36,274 bases of DNA from Oscillospiraceae bacterium (GCA_015067675.1 SVMB01000031.1:1-36274); one strand, 5' to 3'; counted from the first letter of the stretch, positions 16,102-24,056 are shown. The notes: a model not told the origin generated them from the sequence alone. Numbers and translations are program-made.

Positions 16102-16967
16102 TGGAGAGCAAATGGTTTCGAAGAATCGGTTCCGCCGTGCTGCTGATCAGCGTAATCATCACCGCGTTCCCGTTCTGGGTCATGTTTTCCGTATCCCTGC
16201 AGACCATGCAGGAAATCTACTCCCATGAGCTCAATCTCTGGCCGTCATTTCAGTGGGGAAATTATGCCGAGGCCATGACCAACGGCCCCTGGGGACGCTA
16301 TATCCTCAATTCCCTCTATGTCACCGCCGGCTCAACGCTCATCAGTCTCTTTATCAACGCCATGACTGGCTATGTTTTCGCGCGCATGCAGTTTCCATGG
16401 AAGCGGACGCTGCTTGTGCTGGTGCTCATCGGCATGATGATCCCCACCCAGGTCACGCTGGTGCCGCTGTTCATTCTGGTGAAGAATCTCCCGCTCGTGG
16501 GCGGCAACAATATCCTGGGCATGGGCGGCACGGGACTGGTGGATACGTACGCGGGTCTGATGCTGCCGTTTATCGCAGGTTCCTTTGGCGTATTCATGTG
16601 CCGACAGTTTTATATCATGTTCCCCAAGGAGCTTGACGAAGCGGCAAAGATCGACGGCTGCAGCCGGTTTGGCACCTTCTGCCGGATCTATCTTCCGCTT
16701 TCAAAGGCGCTGCTGGCATCTCTCGGCGTGCTGAAATTCATCGGTGCGTGGAATGAATATACCTGGCCGCTGGTCATTACAAACACCGGTTCCGGGCGGA
16801 TTACCACTGTTCAGCTTGCCCTGACAGCCTTCCGCAACGAAGGCGAGATCTTCTGGAATCTGATGATGGCAGCAACGCTTGTGTCAACCGGTATTGTACT
16901 GGTGGTGTTTGTCTGCCTGCAGAAGTACTTCGTGGCAGGAATTCTTGCAGGAAGCGTCAAGGAATAG
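16101..16967 (+). CDS. Sugar ABC transporter permease, MalG/UgpE type
   Basis: Inner-membrane permease, 288 residues, second half of the permease pair. Typical blocks are FPFWVMFSVSLQTMQEIY near the N-terminus, GMMIPTQVTLVPLF, the EAA loop LDEAAKIDGCSRFGTF near residue 180, and the C-terminal QKYFVAGILAGSVKE. GAGGTGG precedes the start, which overlaps the previous stop (TGATG). The operon ends at the terminator at 16978. As with the divergent operon, the ATPase must come from elsewhere. Confidence 0.94.
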   Translation: MESKWFRRIGSAVLLISVIITAFPFWVMFSVSLQTMQEIYSHELNLWPSFQWGNYAEAMTNGPWGRYILNSLYVTAGSTLISLFINAMTGYVFARMQFPWKRTLLVLVLIGMMIPTQVTLVPLFILVKNLPLVGGNNILGMGGTGLVDTYAGLMLPFIAGSFGVFMCRQFYIMFPKELDEAAKIDGCSRFGTFCRIYLPLSKALLASLGVLKFIGAWNEYTWPLVITNTGSGRITTVQLALTAFRNEGEIFWNLMMAATLVSTGIVLVVFVCLQKYFVAGILAGSVKE

Positions 16968-16977
16968 CATAAGAATC

Positions 16978-17020
16978 AACACGGTTTCAGTGAAGCTTTG
17001 AGCTGAAACCGTGTTTTTTT
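16978..17020 (+). terminator. Intrinsic terminator of the plus-strand importer operon
   Basis: A 13-bp stem (AACACGGTTTCAG, 16978-16990, with 17003-17015), a 12-nt loop and a run of eight T residues that begins inside the stem end. Confidence 0.93.
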
Positions 17021-17051
17021 TCTGTCAGAAAGGAAAAAGAAACTCTTATAC

Positions 17052-17080
17052 TTGCAAGTGCCTTTTCGATGGGGTATACT
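17052..17080 (+). promoter_or_regulatory. Promoter of the alpha/beta hydrolase gene
   Basis: TTGCAA (17052-17057), 17-bp spacer, TATACT (17075-17080), about 50 nt before the start codon. Confidence 0.75.
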
Positions 17081-17129
17081 GTTCATGTACACGGTATACC
17101 CGATATTCAAAACAGGGGGAGAGAACAGT

Positions 17130-17876
17130 ATGAAGCAGTGGAACGGTGAAGAGTTTGTCAACGAATGGCATGGTTATCACATGGACGAAGGCAGGTTTAT
17201 GGGCCAGCCTTACGTGGTCATCTGTCCAAAAGAGGGGACAGCCAACGGTCAGTGGGCGCTGAAAACCGAGTATTTCGGCGCATTTCCGCAGCTTGAGCTG
17301 GATCTGCTCGCCCGCGGATACCATCTGGCGCACGTCAAAACCTATGAGCGCTACTGCCCGCCGCCGGTGACCGAGCTGCAGGCGTGTTTTGTTGACTTTG
17401 TGAGCGGCCGGTACGGCCTGAGCCCCAAATGCGTGCCGATTGGCATGAGCTGCGGCGGTCTGCAGGCGATCTACCTTGCTGGCAAGCATCCGGACAAGGT
17501 AGCGTGCGCCTATATTGATGCGCCGGTGGTCAATTTCCTGTCGGTGCCGTTCTGCATGGGAAAAAGGAATGCATCCAATGCCATTGAAGAGTTTGAAAAC
17601 GCCTGGGGAATCAACCGTCAGGAGATTCTGACCTTCCGGGGTCATCCGCTGGACTATATTCCGAACATGATTACCAATCGCATTCCGGTTGTTCTGGTGT
17701 GCGGCGACAGTGACACGGTGGTGCCGTTTGAAGAAAACGGCAAGCTGCTTCTGGATGCCTACAAGGCTGCCGGCTGCCCGATTGAGTGCCATATGAAGCC
17801 CGGCGGGGACCATCATCCTCACTGCCTGCCGGATAATGCGCCGATTGTGGCGTTTATTGAAAAGTATACGCTGTAA
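17130..17876 (+). CDS. Alpha/beta-hydrolase fold protein
   Basis: Cytosolic protein of 248 residues with a serine-hydrolase triad pattern: nucleophile elbow G105-M-S107-C-G109, an Asp in GDSDTVVPF (Asp195) and a His in GGDHHPH (228 or 229). The arrangement fits small esterases or acyl-peptide hydrolases; the substrate is unknown. ATG 17130 is chosen because GGGGGAGAG precedes it; the frame is open to 17052 but that start would overlap the promoter. It has its own promoter and weak terminator, so it is a single-gene unit just after the sugar importer, which may hint at deacylation of imported glycans. Confidence 0.85.
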   Translation: MKQWNGEEFVNEWHGYHMDEGRFMGQPYVVICPKEGTANGQWALKTEYFGAFPQLELDLLARGYHLAHVKTYERYCPPPVTELQACFVDFVSGRYGLSPKCVPIGMSCGGLQAIYLAGKHPDKVACAYIDAPVVNFLSVPFCMGKRNASNAIEEFENAWGINRQEILTFRGHPLDYIPNMITNRIPVVLVCGDSDTVVPFEENGKLLLDAYKAAGCPIECHMKPGGDHHPHCLPDNAPIVAFIEKYTL

Positions 17877-17885
17877 AGTAAAGAA

Positions 17886-17916
17886 ACAGGCGCGGTTTAT
17901 CCTGAACCGCGCCTGT
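17886..17916 (+). terminator. Hairpin after the hydrolase gene, weak terminator
   Basis: Perfect 12-bp stem (ACAGGCGCGGTT, 17886-17897, with 17905-17916) and a 7-nt loop. The following bases are not T-rich, so termination may be inefficient. Confidence 0.6.
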
Positions 17917-17940
17917 GATCATATTTGAAGCTGAAATAAC

Positions 17941-17969
17941 TTGACGTTGGAACCGGATTGTGGTACAGT
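17941..17969 (+). promoter_or_regulatory. Promoter of the AAC(3)-family gene
   Basis: TTGACG (17941-17946), 17-bp spacer, TACAGT (17964-17969), 44 nt before the start codon. Confidence 0.65.
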
Positions 17970-18013
17970 AACCATAATCTCAGATGCAAAAACGTGAAAA
18001 CGGAGGTTGTTGT

Positions 18014-18850
18014 ATGGCAGTCGTGACTAAAACGGATATCAAAAACGCACTGACGGAGCTTGGAATCCAAAAAGGCGACGTAATGGTGGTACACTCCTCG
18101 CTCAAGAGCTTCGGACACGTTGAAGGCGGCGCAGATGCTGTGATTGATGCCTGCCTGGAAACGCTGACCCCGTCCGGTACGCTGGTTTTTCCGACGCTCA
18201 TTCAGAAAGACTTTGCATATGCCTACGATACCTGGCATATGGATAAGCCTTCCGACGTGGGATATATCACCGAGGTGTTTCGCAAGCGTGAGGGTGTGCT
18301 GCGCAGCGATCAGGCGACTCATTCGGTGGCGGCGGCAGGCAGACTGGCAGACTTCCTGACCCGTGAGCACGGCGCGTATGGTAAGCGCATCGGCTCCTTC
18401 GGCGATACACCCTTTGCGGTTTCGTCGCCCTGGCAGAAGATGTATGAGCTGGGTGGCAAGGTGCTGCTCATTGGTGTTGATATGAATAAAAACACCTGCA
18501 AGCATCTGGTGGAATACAAGATGCTCAATGAACTGCTGGCGCGCATCAAAGACGAAAAGCTGCGGGAAGAACTGGCCGGAAAGCTCAAGTATCACGCGGC
18601 GCTAAAGAATCCGGAGCTCAATGCCACGCTTCTGTGGCCCTATTTCGATACCCTGCGCCTGCAGCAGATTGCCGACGAGCGCGGTTTGATCCGTAAGGCG
18701 CAGTGCGGGGACGCGCAGCTTCTGGCATTCGACATCCGAACGACCAATGATCTGGCGGAGAAACTGATTCTGGAAAATCCCTCCGACTGGTTTAAGCCTC
18801 CGATGAGCACCTGGCTGGAGGACGCCATTAAAGCGGCCGCCCCTGTCTGA
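18014..18850 (+). CDS. AAC(3)/YokD-family aminoglycoside N-acetyltransferase-like protein
   Basis: Antibiotic_NAT family protein, 278 residues. Family marks are HSSLKSFG (27-34), GTLVFPTL (55-62) and RSDQATHSVAAAG (97-109). Active relatives usually read HPTHS in the last block; here the first His-Pro is Gln-Ala while the second His (103) remains. True AAC(3) enzymes acetylate the 3-amino group of deoxystreptamine aminoglycosides with acetyl-CoA, but many chromosomal family members have other or unknown substrates. The start follows CGGAGG by 7 nt. Its last 23 nt overlap the convergent condensation-domain gene. Confidence 0.87.
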   Translation: MAVVTKTDIKNALTELGIQKGDVMVVHSSLKSFGHVEGGADAVIDACLETLTPSGTLVFPTLIQKDFAYAYDTWHMDKPSDVGYITEVFRKREGVLRSDQATHSVAAAGRLADFLTREHGAYGKRIGSFGDTPFAVSSPWQKMYELGGKVLLIGVDMNKNTCKHLVEYKMLNELLARIKDEKLREELAGKLKYHAALKNPELNATLLWPYFDTLRLQQIADERGLIRKAQCGDAQLLAFDIRTTNDLAEKLILENPSDWFKPPMSTWLEDAIKAAAPV

Positions 18851-20090
18851 GAAGCAGAAGGATAGATTCGTTAAAGACCCGCATCATTTCGCCGGATTCC
18901 CGAACGGGATACTGCATCGTGATGCGCAGCTGACCGTTCACCATCGTCAGAGCCAGCGCACGGCGCACATTCGGCGTCAGCGTGGGAATAAAGGAGAGAT
19001 CGGCGACGCTGATATCGTCATATGCCGTCAGATCATGGATGCTCAGCGCCTTGGGGCTGCTCTTGAGACCGAACATCATCATAGCACGCTGGGAGACGGG
19101 ATTTGCATAGTTGTGAAAGGCTGCAAAATAGGCGGAATCCACCAGTGTGGGACTCAGTGAACTGAGAAATCCCAGCTGGAACTGGGCTTTTTGCGGATCG
19201 CCGGTTTTATCGGCGATCCGTTCCTGCATTTCCCGTATTCTGGTCACAAACCCGGACTCGGGAAGCGGATAGTAGTCAACCGATACGGATGTGGCGAAGG
19301 TTCCCATGCCGGTGTCGTTTTCGGAACGCAGACTGCAGAGGATGCTGATGCTGTTTTCCTCTGAAATGTACAGGAAAGCGCCGGCAACGGCGGTGAGCAG
19401 ATCCACGTCAACGGACTTGCACCAGGCAAGCAGCTGAGCAGTCTGCTCGGAGGTGAGAAGCTGTTCGCAGACGGCACCGGGATTCTTTTCTGCGTGAGCG
19501 GAAACCATCGCCGCATGATCGGTAAAGCTGAAAACCTTGCCCTGGCGCTTCCACTGGAAGTTTGTCAGCTTCATCATGGTGCTGACGGAGAAGGGAAGCT
19601 TCTGACGGGCGGCAGCGCTGTCGGCTGCAAGCTGCCGTATGGGCATGCTCTGTGCGTCGCAGCGGGGATTGGCGAGATGTTCCGTAATGTCCCGTACCAG
19701 CAGCAGAAGTGAAGCGTCGTCACCGACCATGTGGTGGGCAGAGATCGCAAGACGCACGCCATCGTCACCGGCCGCAGCATAGAAGCGGATCAGTTCCCCG
19801 TGCTCACAGTCAAAGGGACGGCAGGCCTGCAGCTGCACGAAAGCTGTCAGTTCGGGGAGGGCAGGAAGCTCTTCAAAGTGATAGCCGGGCTTGTCGGAAA
19901 CGACATAGTACGCATCACCGTTTTCGCGCAGCGAAAGAGATGCACGCAGCAGCTCATGCTTCTGCGCGGTTTTGGCAATGGCCTGACGGAGGTCATCAAC
20001 GGAAGGATGTCCCTTAAAGGTGATAACGAGCTGCGTGTTGGGTGTGGGGCTGAAGAGATGGCTGCGCTCTTTGGTGATTTTATATTCCAT
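18828..20090 (-). CDS. Stand-alone condensation-domain-like acyltransferase
   Basis: A 420-residue protein of the chloramphenicol-acetyltransferase-like superfamily that includes peptide-synthetase condensation domains and alcohol acetyltransferases. Seen: KHELLRASL (44-52), RPFDCEHGELIRF (about 91-103) and the active-site block H119-H-M-V-G-D124-D125, an HHxxxDD form of the usual HHxxxDG. No carrier or adenylation domain is attached and none lies nearby, so it likely joins small acyl or amine substrates. GGAGG precedes ATG 20090; an open frame continues upstream to 20228 but lacks support. It is transcribed divergently from the GNAT gene and overlaps the AAC(3)-like gene tail to tail. Confidence 0.75.
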   Translation of the reverse strand: MEYKITKERSHLFSPTPNTQLVITFKGHPSVDDLRQAIAKTAQKHELLRASLSLRENGDAYYVVSDKPGYHFEELPALPELTAFVQLQACRPFDCEHGELIRFYAAAGDDGVRLAISAHHMVGDDASLLLLVRDITEHLANPRCDAQSMPIRQLAADSAAARQKLPFSVSTMMKLTNFQWKRQGKVFSFTDHAAMVSAHAEKNPGAVCEQLLTSEQTAQLLAWCKSVDVDLLTAVAGAFLYISEENSISILCSLRSENDTGMGTFATSVSVDYYPLPESGFVTRIREMQERIADKTGDPQKAQFQLGFLSSLSPTLVDSAYFAAFHNYANPVSQRAMMMFGLKSSPKALSIHDLTAYDDISVADLSFIPTLTPNVRRALALTMVNGQLRITMQYPVRESGEMMRVFNESILLLLRQGRPL

Positions 20091-20124
20091 AATATGAGCC
20101 TCCGGTATACAAGCTTTTGAAAAT

Positions 20125-20153
20125 ATGATAACATCATCGAGACAGTTCGTCAA
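20125..20153 (-). promoter_or_regulatory. Promoter of the condensation-domain gene
   Basis: Read on the minus strand: TTGACG (20148-20153), 17-bp spacer, TATCAT (20125-20130). Confidence 0.65.
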
Positions 20154-20177
20154 TGAATTAACGCGGAAATTTATAAT
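20149..20177 (+). promoter_or_regulatory. Possible promoter of the GNAT gene
   Basis: A perfect TATAAT (20172-20177) lies 20 nt before the start; the best -35 at 17 bp is only GTCAAT (20149-20154), which overlaps the -35 box of the divergent promoter. Confidence 0.4.
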
Positions 20178-20196
20178 AAAGTAACAGGAGAGAAGC

Positions 20197-20721
20197 ATGG
20201 ACATTATACGCCTGACAGAGCCTTCCATGGCCTATGCACGGCAGATTGAGGAATTCCGACGGGAAGTAATGGCAGCGCAGGATGCAAGCGCATTTGCAGG
20301 CTGCAGCTGGCTGGAAGAATATGACACGGCAGAGGCGTGGCTTGCCTTCCTTGCACGGGAGCGGGATCCTGCCACCCGTACCCATACGCCGGCAGATACC
20401 CGGCTTGCGGTACGGGAATCGGATCACCGGCTGGTTGGCATTATCGACCTGCGCCATCACATCGACCATCCGATTCTTCGGGTGTGGGGTGGTCACATGG
20501 GATATACCGTACGGCCTTCGGAGCGGCGAAAGGGTTATGCCGGGCAGATGCTGCGGCTGAATCTCGTGATCTGCCGGGAGATGGGAATGGAGAAGATACT
20601 GATTACCTGTAATGAGAACAATGTGGCCAGTGAAAAGACTATTCTATCCTGCGGCGGTATATATGAAAGTACCGTGGAGGTAGGGAAGAGTCGAATCAAA
20701 CGGTTCTGGATCACGCTTTAG
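20197..20721 (+). CDS. GNAT-family N-acetyltransferase
   Basis: Acetyl-CoA-dependent acetyltransferase of 174 residues. The acetyl-CoA loop is visible as GYTVRPSERRKGYAGQML (about 107-124), preceded by the VGIIDLRHH strand and followed by TCNENNVASEKTILSCGG, typical of RimJ/RimL-like or small-molecule GNATs. The substrate cannot be assigned. CAGGAG stands 6 nt before the ATG. It is divergent from the condensation-domain gene, and no terminator is obvious before the tRNA promoter at 20808. Confidence 0.88.
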   Translation: MDIIRLTEPSMAYARQIEEFRREVMAAQDASAFAGCSWLEEYDTAEAWLAFLARERDPATRTHTPADTRLAVRESDHRLVGIIDLRHHIDHPILRVWGGHMGYTVRPSERRKGYAGQMLRLNLVICREMGMEKILITCNENNVASEKTILSCGGIYESTVEVGKSRIKRFWITL

Positions 20722-20807
20722 CAGGCTGTGCTGCTGACAGTTTACAGGCTGATGACTGAGCATCTTCCGGCAGTTGGAAAAAATTTTCGGAAATCGAAAA
20801 ATAATGC

Positions 20808-20836
20808 TTGCATTTTGGGAAAAGCTGTGCTATACT
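20808..20836 (+). promoter_or_regulatory. Promoter of the first tRNA-Arg gene
   Basis: TTGCAT (20808-20813), 17-bp spacer, TATACT (20831-20836). A small leader hairpin (GCCGTC/GACGGT, 20843-20859) follows before the tRNA. Confidence 0.8.
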
Positions 20837-20865
20837 ATAAAAGCCGTCAGGAAGACGGTCAACGG

Positions 20866-20947
20866 AATAAGCGCTTGTAGCTCAGCTGGATAGAGTGACT
20901 GGCTACGAACCAGTAGGTCAGGGGTTCGAGTCCCTTCAAGCGCGCCA
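20866..20947 (+). repeat. 82-nt direct repeat, copy 1 (tRNA-Arg plus AATAA)
   Basis: Identical to 24057-24138, 3191 bp away. It consists of AATAA and the whole tRNA gene; flanking sequence diverges at once on both sides. Confidence 0.95.
20871..20947 (+). tRNA. tRNA-Arg (anticodon ACG), copy 1
   Basis: A 77-nt cloverleaf: 7-bp acceptor stem GCGCTTG/CAAGCGC, D-arm AGCTCAGCTGGATAGAGT, anticodon stem ACTGG/CCAGT with loop CTACGAA (anticodon ACG at 20905-20907), T-arm with GGTTCGAGTCC, discriminator G and an encoded CCA. It would read CGT, CGC and CGA after A34 deamination, matching the CGT-rich codons of the pur and binding-protein genes. Confidence 0.97.
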
Positions 20948-20990
20948 AAAAAGCATGACGATTTTGAAACAAAAACGTCATGCTTTTTTT
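20948..20990 (+). terminator. Intrinsic terminator after tRNA-Arg copy 1
   Basis: Stem AAGCATGACG (20951-20960) with CGTCATGCTT (20976-20985), extended inward by TTTTG/CAAAA, then a run of seven T residues (20984-20990). Confidence 0.92.
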
Positions 20991-21036
20991 CTTGGTTTCA
21001 GCGCATCTATGTGTGTTGGTTATACAGGTGATATAT

Positions 21037-21915
21037 ATGATTGAAAAGTATTTCTATATGGATCGTCAAACCGCTCAAGATCTGCTTGATAAAGTAAAAT
21101 ATTCGGAAGCTGAAAAGCGTGGTATCGATCGGCACGCCTTTTTGTTTGGAGATTATGCCGTGCTTTCCACCTGTCGATTAAAGCTGCGAAATGTGGTTAC
21201 CCGCGATGATGATCTGGCATATCTGGATGAAATCATTTATACATTGTACAAATTACACGAACGTGGAGTAGCAGTTGTTCCTATATTGGGATACTGCTAT
21301 GATCCCGACAGCCGTGATGGAAATGGTTATATTTTTCAGCAGCGGGCTAAGGGGGAAGAGCTTTACGACGATGCAATTATGACAAAGTTTCACGTTTGGG
21401 CGCAAAACAAACCGGAAGGTGTATATCTGTCAACCCCTTTGAGTTATGACGAGGCCGCTAACTATTTGTTGGTTAGAACACATACCATTTCACAGGCTCC
21501 GCAGGAACATTTCAATCAATTCATCTACGATATGCTACAGATTCTCAACGAAGATATTTTGATCGATTTCAACGGAGCAAGTAACTTTTTTTATGACTCA
21601 GCGGGATTTCAATTTATTGATCTTGATACGCATAACGACTATAAGTATGGGCTCACTCCAGTGAAGCCAGACATCAAAGAGATTACAGCCCGCTGTGGCT
21701 TTTCGCCGTGTCATTATGCGGAAGGAACAGATGCGTTTTCACATATTGCGCTCTCTGAACAGGCGATCCGCTTGTTGGAAAGTGAACAACTGCGCAATCT
21801 GAAAATGGACAACCAAATAATTTTTGAAAAATGCAAAACGGCCTTAAAGTACAATGGACTGCCTGATGATATGATAAATACATCGCTAAAACGTCTCAAA
21901 ATATTCGGGTGTTGA
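21037..21915 (+). CDS. AT-rich protein of unknown function, possibly kinase-like
   Basis: A 292-residue soluble protein that I do not recognise as a named family. It is visibly richer in A+T and in ATA/TTT-type codons than its neighbours, which suggests recent acquisition. A segment near residues 182-205 (LIDFNGASNFFYDSAGFQF then IDLDTHND) loosely recalls the catalytic and metal-binding loops of small-molecule kinases such as aminoglycoside phosphotransferases, and the N-terminal part could be a beta-rich lobe with an interlobe hinge near YIFQQ; the Asp-Asn spacing is one residue longer than usual. ATG 21037 is chosen over an upstream in-frame ATG that lies inside the tRNA terminator; AGGTG precedes it. 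Confidence 0.6.
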   Translation: MIEKYFYMDRQTAQDLLDKVKYSEAEKRGIDRHAFLFGDYAVLSTCRLKLRNVVTRDDDLAYLDEIIYTLYKLHERGVAVVPILGYCYDPDSRDGNGYIFQQRAKGEELYDDAIMTKFHVWAQNKPEGVYLSTPLSYDEAANYLLVRTHTISQAPQEHFNQFIYDMLQILNEDILIDFNGASNFFYDSAGFQFIDLDTHNDYKYGLTPVKPDIKEITARCGFSPCHYAEGTDAFSHIALSEQAIRLLESEQLRNLKMDNQIIFEKCKTALKYNGLPDDMINTSLKRLKIFGC

Positions 21916-22026
21916 CAGTGAATGCATGTATCTTGAACGTGCGCAGAATATGAGAAGAAAGACGCGAAAAAGTTTTTTTGACTGATGAATATAACAGCTC
22001 CAACAGTGCCGAGATACTGATGGATG

Positions 22027-22063
22027 AAAAAGCCCGGAGTTTTTATGTACTCCGAGCTTTTTT
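22027..22063. terminator. Bidirectional terminator between the AT-rich gene and the anti-sigma gene
   Basis: Stem AGCCCGGAGT (22031-22040) with ACTCCGAGCT (22049-22058), one C-A mismatch, 8-nt loop, with A residues on the left and six T residues on the right. It ends 2 nt before the stop of the minus-strand anti-sigma gene. The 110 nt before it hold nothing recognisable. Confidence 0.85.
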
Positions 22064-22064
22064 G

Positions 22065-23267
22065 TTATGCAGGAACCAATACTTCACCCGACTCGCTCAG
22101 AAATGCCGAAGCTACAGAGTGTGCACCCCGGATCAGATTTCCGTCCTCGACCGTACCGGTGAACTCGACCACGACCAGATCACCGACCTGCTTGCCTGAC
22201 GCTGCGGGCCAAAAGTCGAAATGGCGGCTGATCTTGGGATCGGTGGTGATTACTTTAAACACCATGCCGTCTGCGGGATTGGGACAGAGGATCGAATCAT
22301 CCACAAGAATATATCCGTCGCCTATTTCCGCAACAGTCCCGGAGAGCCACTGCACGGAAGGCGCGTGTTCCGTGGGCACGGCATGTTCCGTGACATGGGA
22401 GATGATGCCTGCGGCGGCTTCTTCGCCGATGTAGAAGGCATAACCCCATTCCATGATATTTGTACCAAGATAGCCGTCCGCGGATATATGAAATTCCTTG
22501 TTTTCAATGCCTAAGGCTTCAGAACAAACACTGAAAATGAGCGTATTGTCGTTGCGGTGAAGGAAAAAGCCTTCCTCAACGTAGGGGGCTGTGCGACAGC
22601 CTTCCAACAGTTCAAAAACGGGCCCATAATCCGAAAGGGTAAAGTAATCGGCATTCGGCTGCTCGTCGAGTCGGGAAAAGTGCTTGAACTCAAGCGTATC
22701 CGTGAGCCGACAGGCATCGAGAAAGGCGCCGAGCGTTGCCGGCGGGTCGTATTCCTCGGGCATGAAAACGTAATACTGTCCATCCAGCCGGGCTGCCAGC
22801 AGAACTTCCGGGTCAATTCCGGCGATTGCTCGGATCTCCGTGTCCATTTTGTGCTCTGTTTCCTCGTAGATATCATAGCCTTTCGCTTCTCCGCTACCGA
22901 TGACCTCGCCAAGCAGCGAAGGGGAGATGACACTGGCACGGGTGCGGTAGGAGATACCGTTGAAGCTGACGGCAGTGTATTGCTCTTCGATGGTGCGGTA
23001 TTCCCACGGCCAGACGATGGCCGAGGACGTGGAGGAGACCAGTGCATCCTTTCGGTATTCACGTGTCATGCCGCCAAAATAGACCTGGACGGTATCGGGT
23101 GTGCGCAGATGTGAGAACGTGAGGAGGCCTGTGGTCAGTATCAGTGCAGCGCAGGCGGCAAACGCGCCCCAGCGAAGCAGAGCGGGTCTGCGGCGAACGG
23201 TTTCGCTGCGCTCCAGCACTGCATCGTCCAGCTCGCTCAGGCTTCGGTACAGATCTTTCTCAGTCAA
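22065..23267 (-). CDS. Predicted membrane anti-sigma factor with large outside domain
   Basis: A 400-residue protein: about 30 cytosolic residues (TEKDLYRSLSELDDAVLERS), one membrane helix (about 31-51) and a long outside domain. The order (directly after and overlapping an ECF sigma gene by 8 nt) and single-helix topology indicate an anti-sigma partner; no zinc-binding HxxxCxxC motif is present, so it belongs to a non-ZAS type. The last 90 residues (about 310-400: GTVAEIGDGYILVDDS and VVVEFTGTVEDG) look like a small beta-barrel. The start is TTG, supported by GGAGG 9 nt upstream inside the sigma gene; no in-frame ATG fits better. Confidence 0.75.
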   Translation of the reverse strand: MTEKDLYRSLSELDDAVLERSETVRRRPALLRWGAFAACAALILTTGLLTFSHLRTPDTVQVYFGGMTREYRKDALVSSTSSAIVWPWEYRTIEEQYTAVSFNGISYRTRASVISPSLLGEVIGSGEAKGYDIYEETEHKMDTEIRAIAGIDPEVLLAARLDGQYYVFMPEEYDPPATLGAFLDACRLTDTLEFKHFSRLDEQPNADYFTLSDYGPVFELLEGCRTAPYVEEGFFLHRNDNTLIFSVCSEALGIENKEFHISADGYLGTNIMEWGYAFYIGEEAAAGIISHVTEHAVPTEHAPSVQWLSGTVAEIGDGYILVDDSILCPNPADGMVFKVITTDPKISRHFDFWPAASGKQVGDLVVVEFTGTVEDGNLIRGAHSVASAFLSESGEVLVPA

Positions 23268-23823
23268 TGGTATATCCCTCCTTGCGCAGATGGTCTTTAA
23301 GCTTATTGCGGGTGCGGCTTAACGTTACAGCTACATTGTTTGCACTCATTTGAAACCGTCGGGCAATGTCCGCAATCGGTTCCGTGAAGAAATAACGGCG
23401 GATGAAGATGCCGGCCTCCCGCTCGGGCAGCGCGCTGACGAATTGCCGGATACATGCGCCCAACTCACGGGCTTCGTATTCACCGGCAACATCGGCTTTG
23501 CCGTCTGCACATTCTGCAAGCTCATCCAGAACCAGTGACAGTTCTCCGCAGCCGCGCTTGGCGGCATGCAGCTCATTATAACGGTTGAACGACAGATTGC
23601 GGGTGATTCTGGCCAGAAAAAGCCGCAGTCTTCCCGGCCGCTGAGGCGGCATGGTGTTCCATGCCTGCAGCCAGGTGGAATTGACACATTCTTCGGCATC
23701 CTCGGGGGTTGACAGAATATTGCGGGCCACAGTCAGACAGTAGGCGCCGTATTTGGTCTCGGTTTCTGTAATGGCGCGGGAGTCACGGCTCCAATAGAGC
23801 TCGATGATCTGTGCATCATCCAC
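23260..23823 (-). CDS. ECF-type RNA polymerase sigma factor
   Basis: A 187-residue extracytoplasmic-function sigma factor. Region 2 is seen as DAEECVNSTWLQAWN then FLARITRNLSFNRYNEL; region 4 as LPEREAGIFIRRYFF and IADIARRFQMSANNVAVTLSRTR, a helix-turn-helix. The acidic linker (about 100-125) joins them. The start is GTG with AAGGAGGG 6-7 nt upstream. It forms a two-gene unit with the anti-sigma gene. ECF units usually control their own promoter, but I could not identify its target boxes in the 180 nt upstream. Confidence 0.93.
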   Translation of the reverse strand: MDDAQIIELYWSRDSRAITETETKYGAYCLTVARNILSTPEDAEECVNSTWLQAWNTMPPQRPGRLRLFLARITRNLSFNRYNELHAAKRGCGELSLVLDELAECADGKADVAGEYEARELGACIRQFVSALPEREAGIFIRRYFFTEPIADIARRFQMSANNVAVTLSRTRNKLKDHLRKEGYTID

Positions 23824-23999
23824 GGGAATCCCTCCTTTTGGCTGTATTGATGATCATCTGTCCTATAAGACAGGAAAGGGAGCGGGGATATTACAGCGAG
23901 GACTGCAGTTTTTGTTATGCTACGGAATAATTGGTGGTTTTGCCCTGAAAGACGTCTGAAACAGACGAAAGAATTGTCATGGTCTGGGCGAAAAAATAC
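23824..23999. other. Intergenic region upstream of the ECF sigma gene
   Basis: Holds two small inverted repeats: CTGTC-CTATAA-GACAG (23858-23873) in the sigma 5' leader and CGTCTG-AAA-CAGACG (23953-23967). Either could be regulatory; no convincing sigma-A promoter was seen for the minus strand, which fits autoregulation by the ECF factor. Confidence 0.4.
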
Positions 24000-24028
24000 T
24001 TGCAATCCGGAACACAACATGCTATAAT
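24000..24028 (+). promoter_or_regulatory. Promoter of the second tRNA-Arg gene
   Basis: TTGCAA (24000-24005), 17-bp spacer, TATAAT (24023-24028). The leader to the tRNA resembles that of copy 1 only loosely (shared AAGACGG and AATAA). Confidence 0.82.
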
Positions 24029-24056
24029 ATAACAGTCTTCGAAAGACGGACGATGA

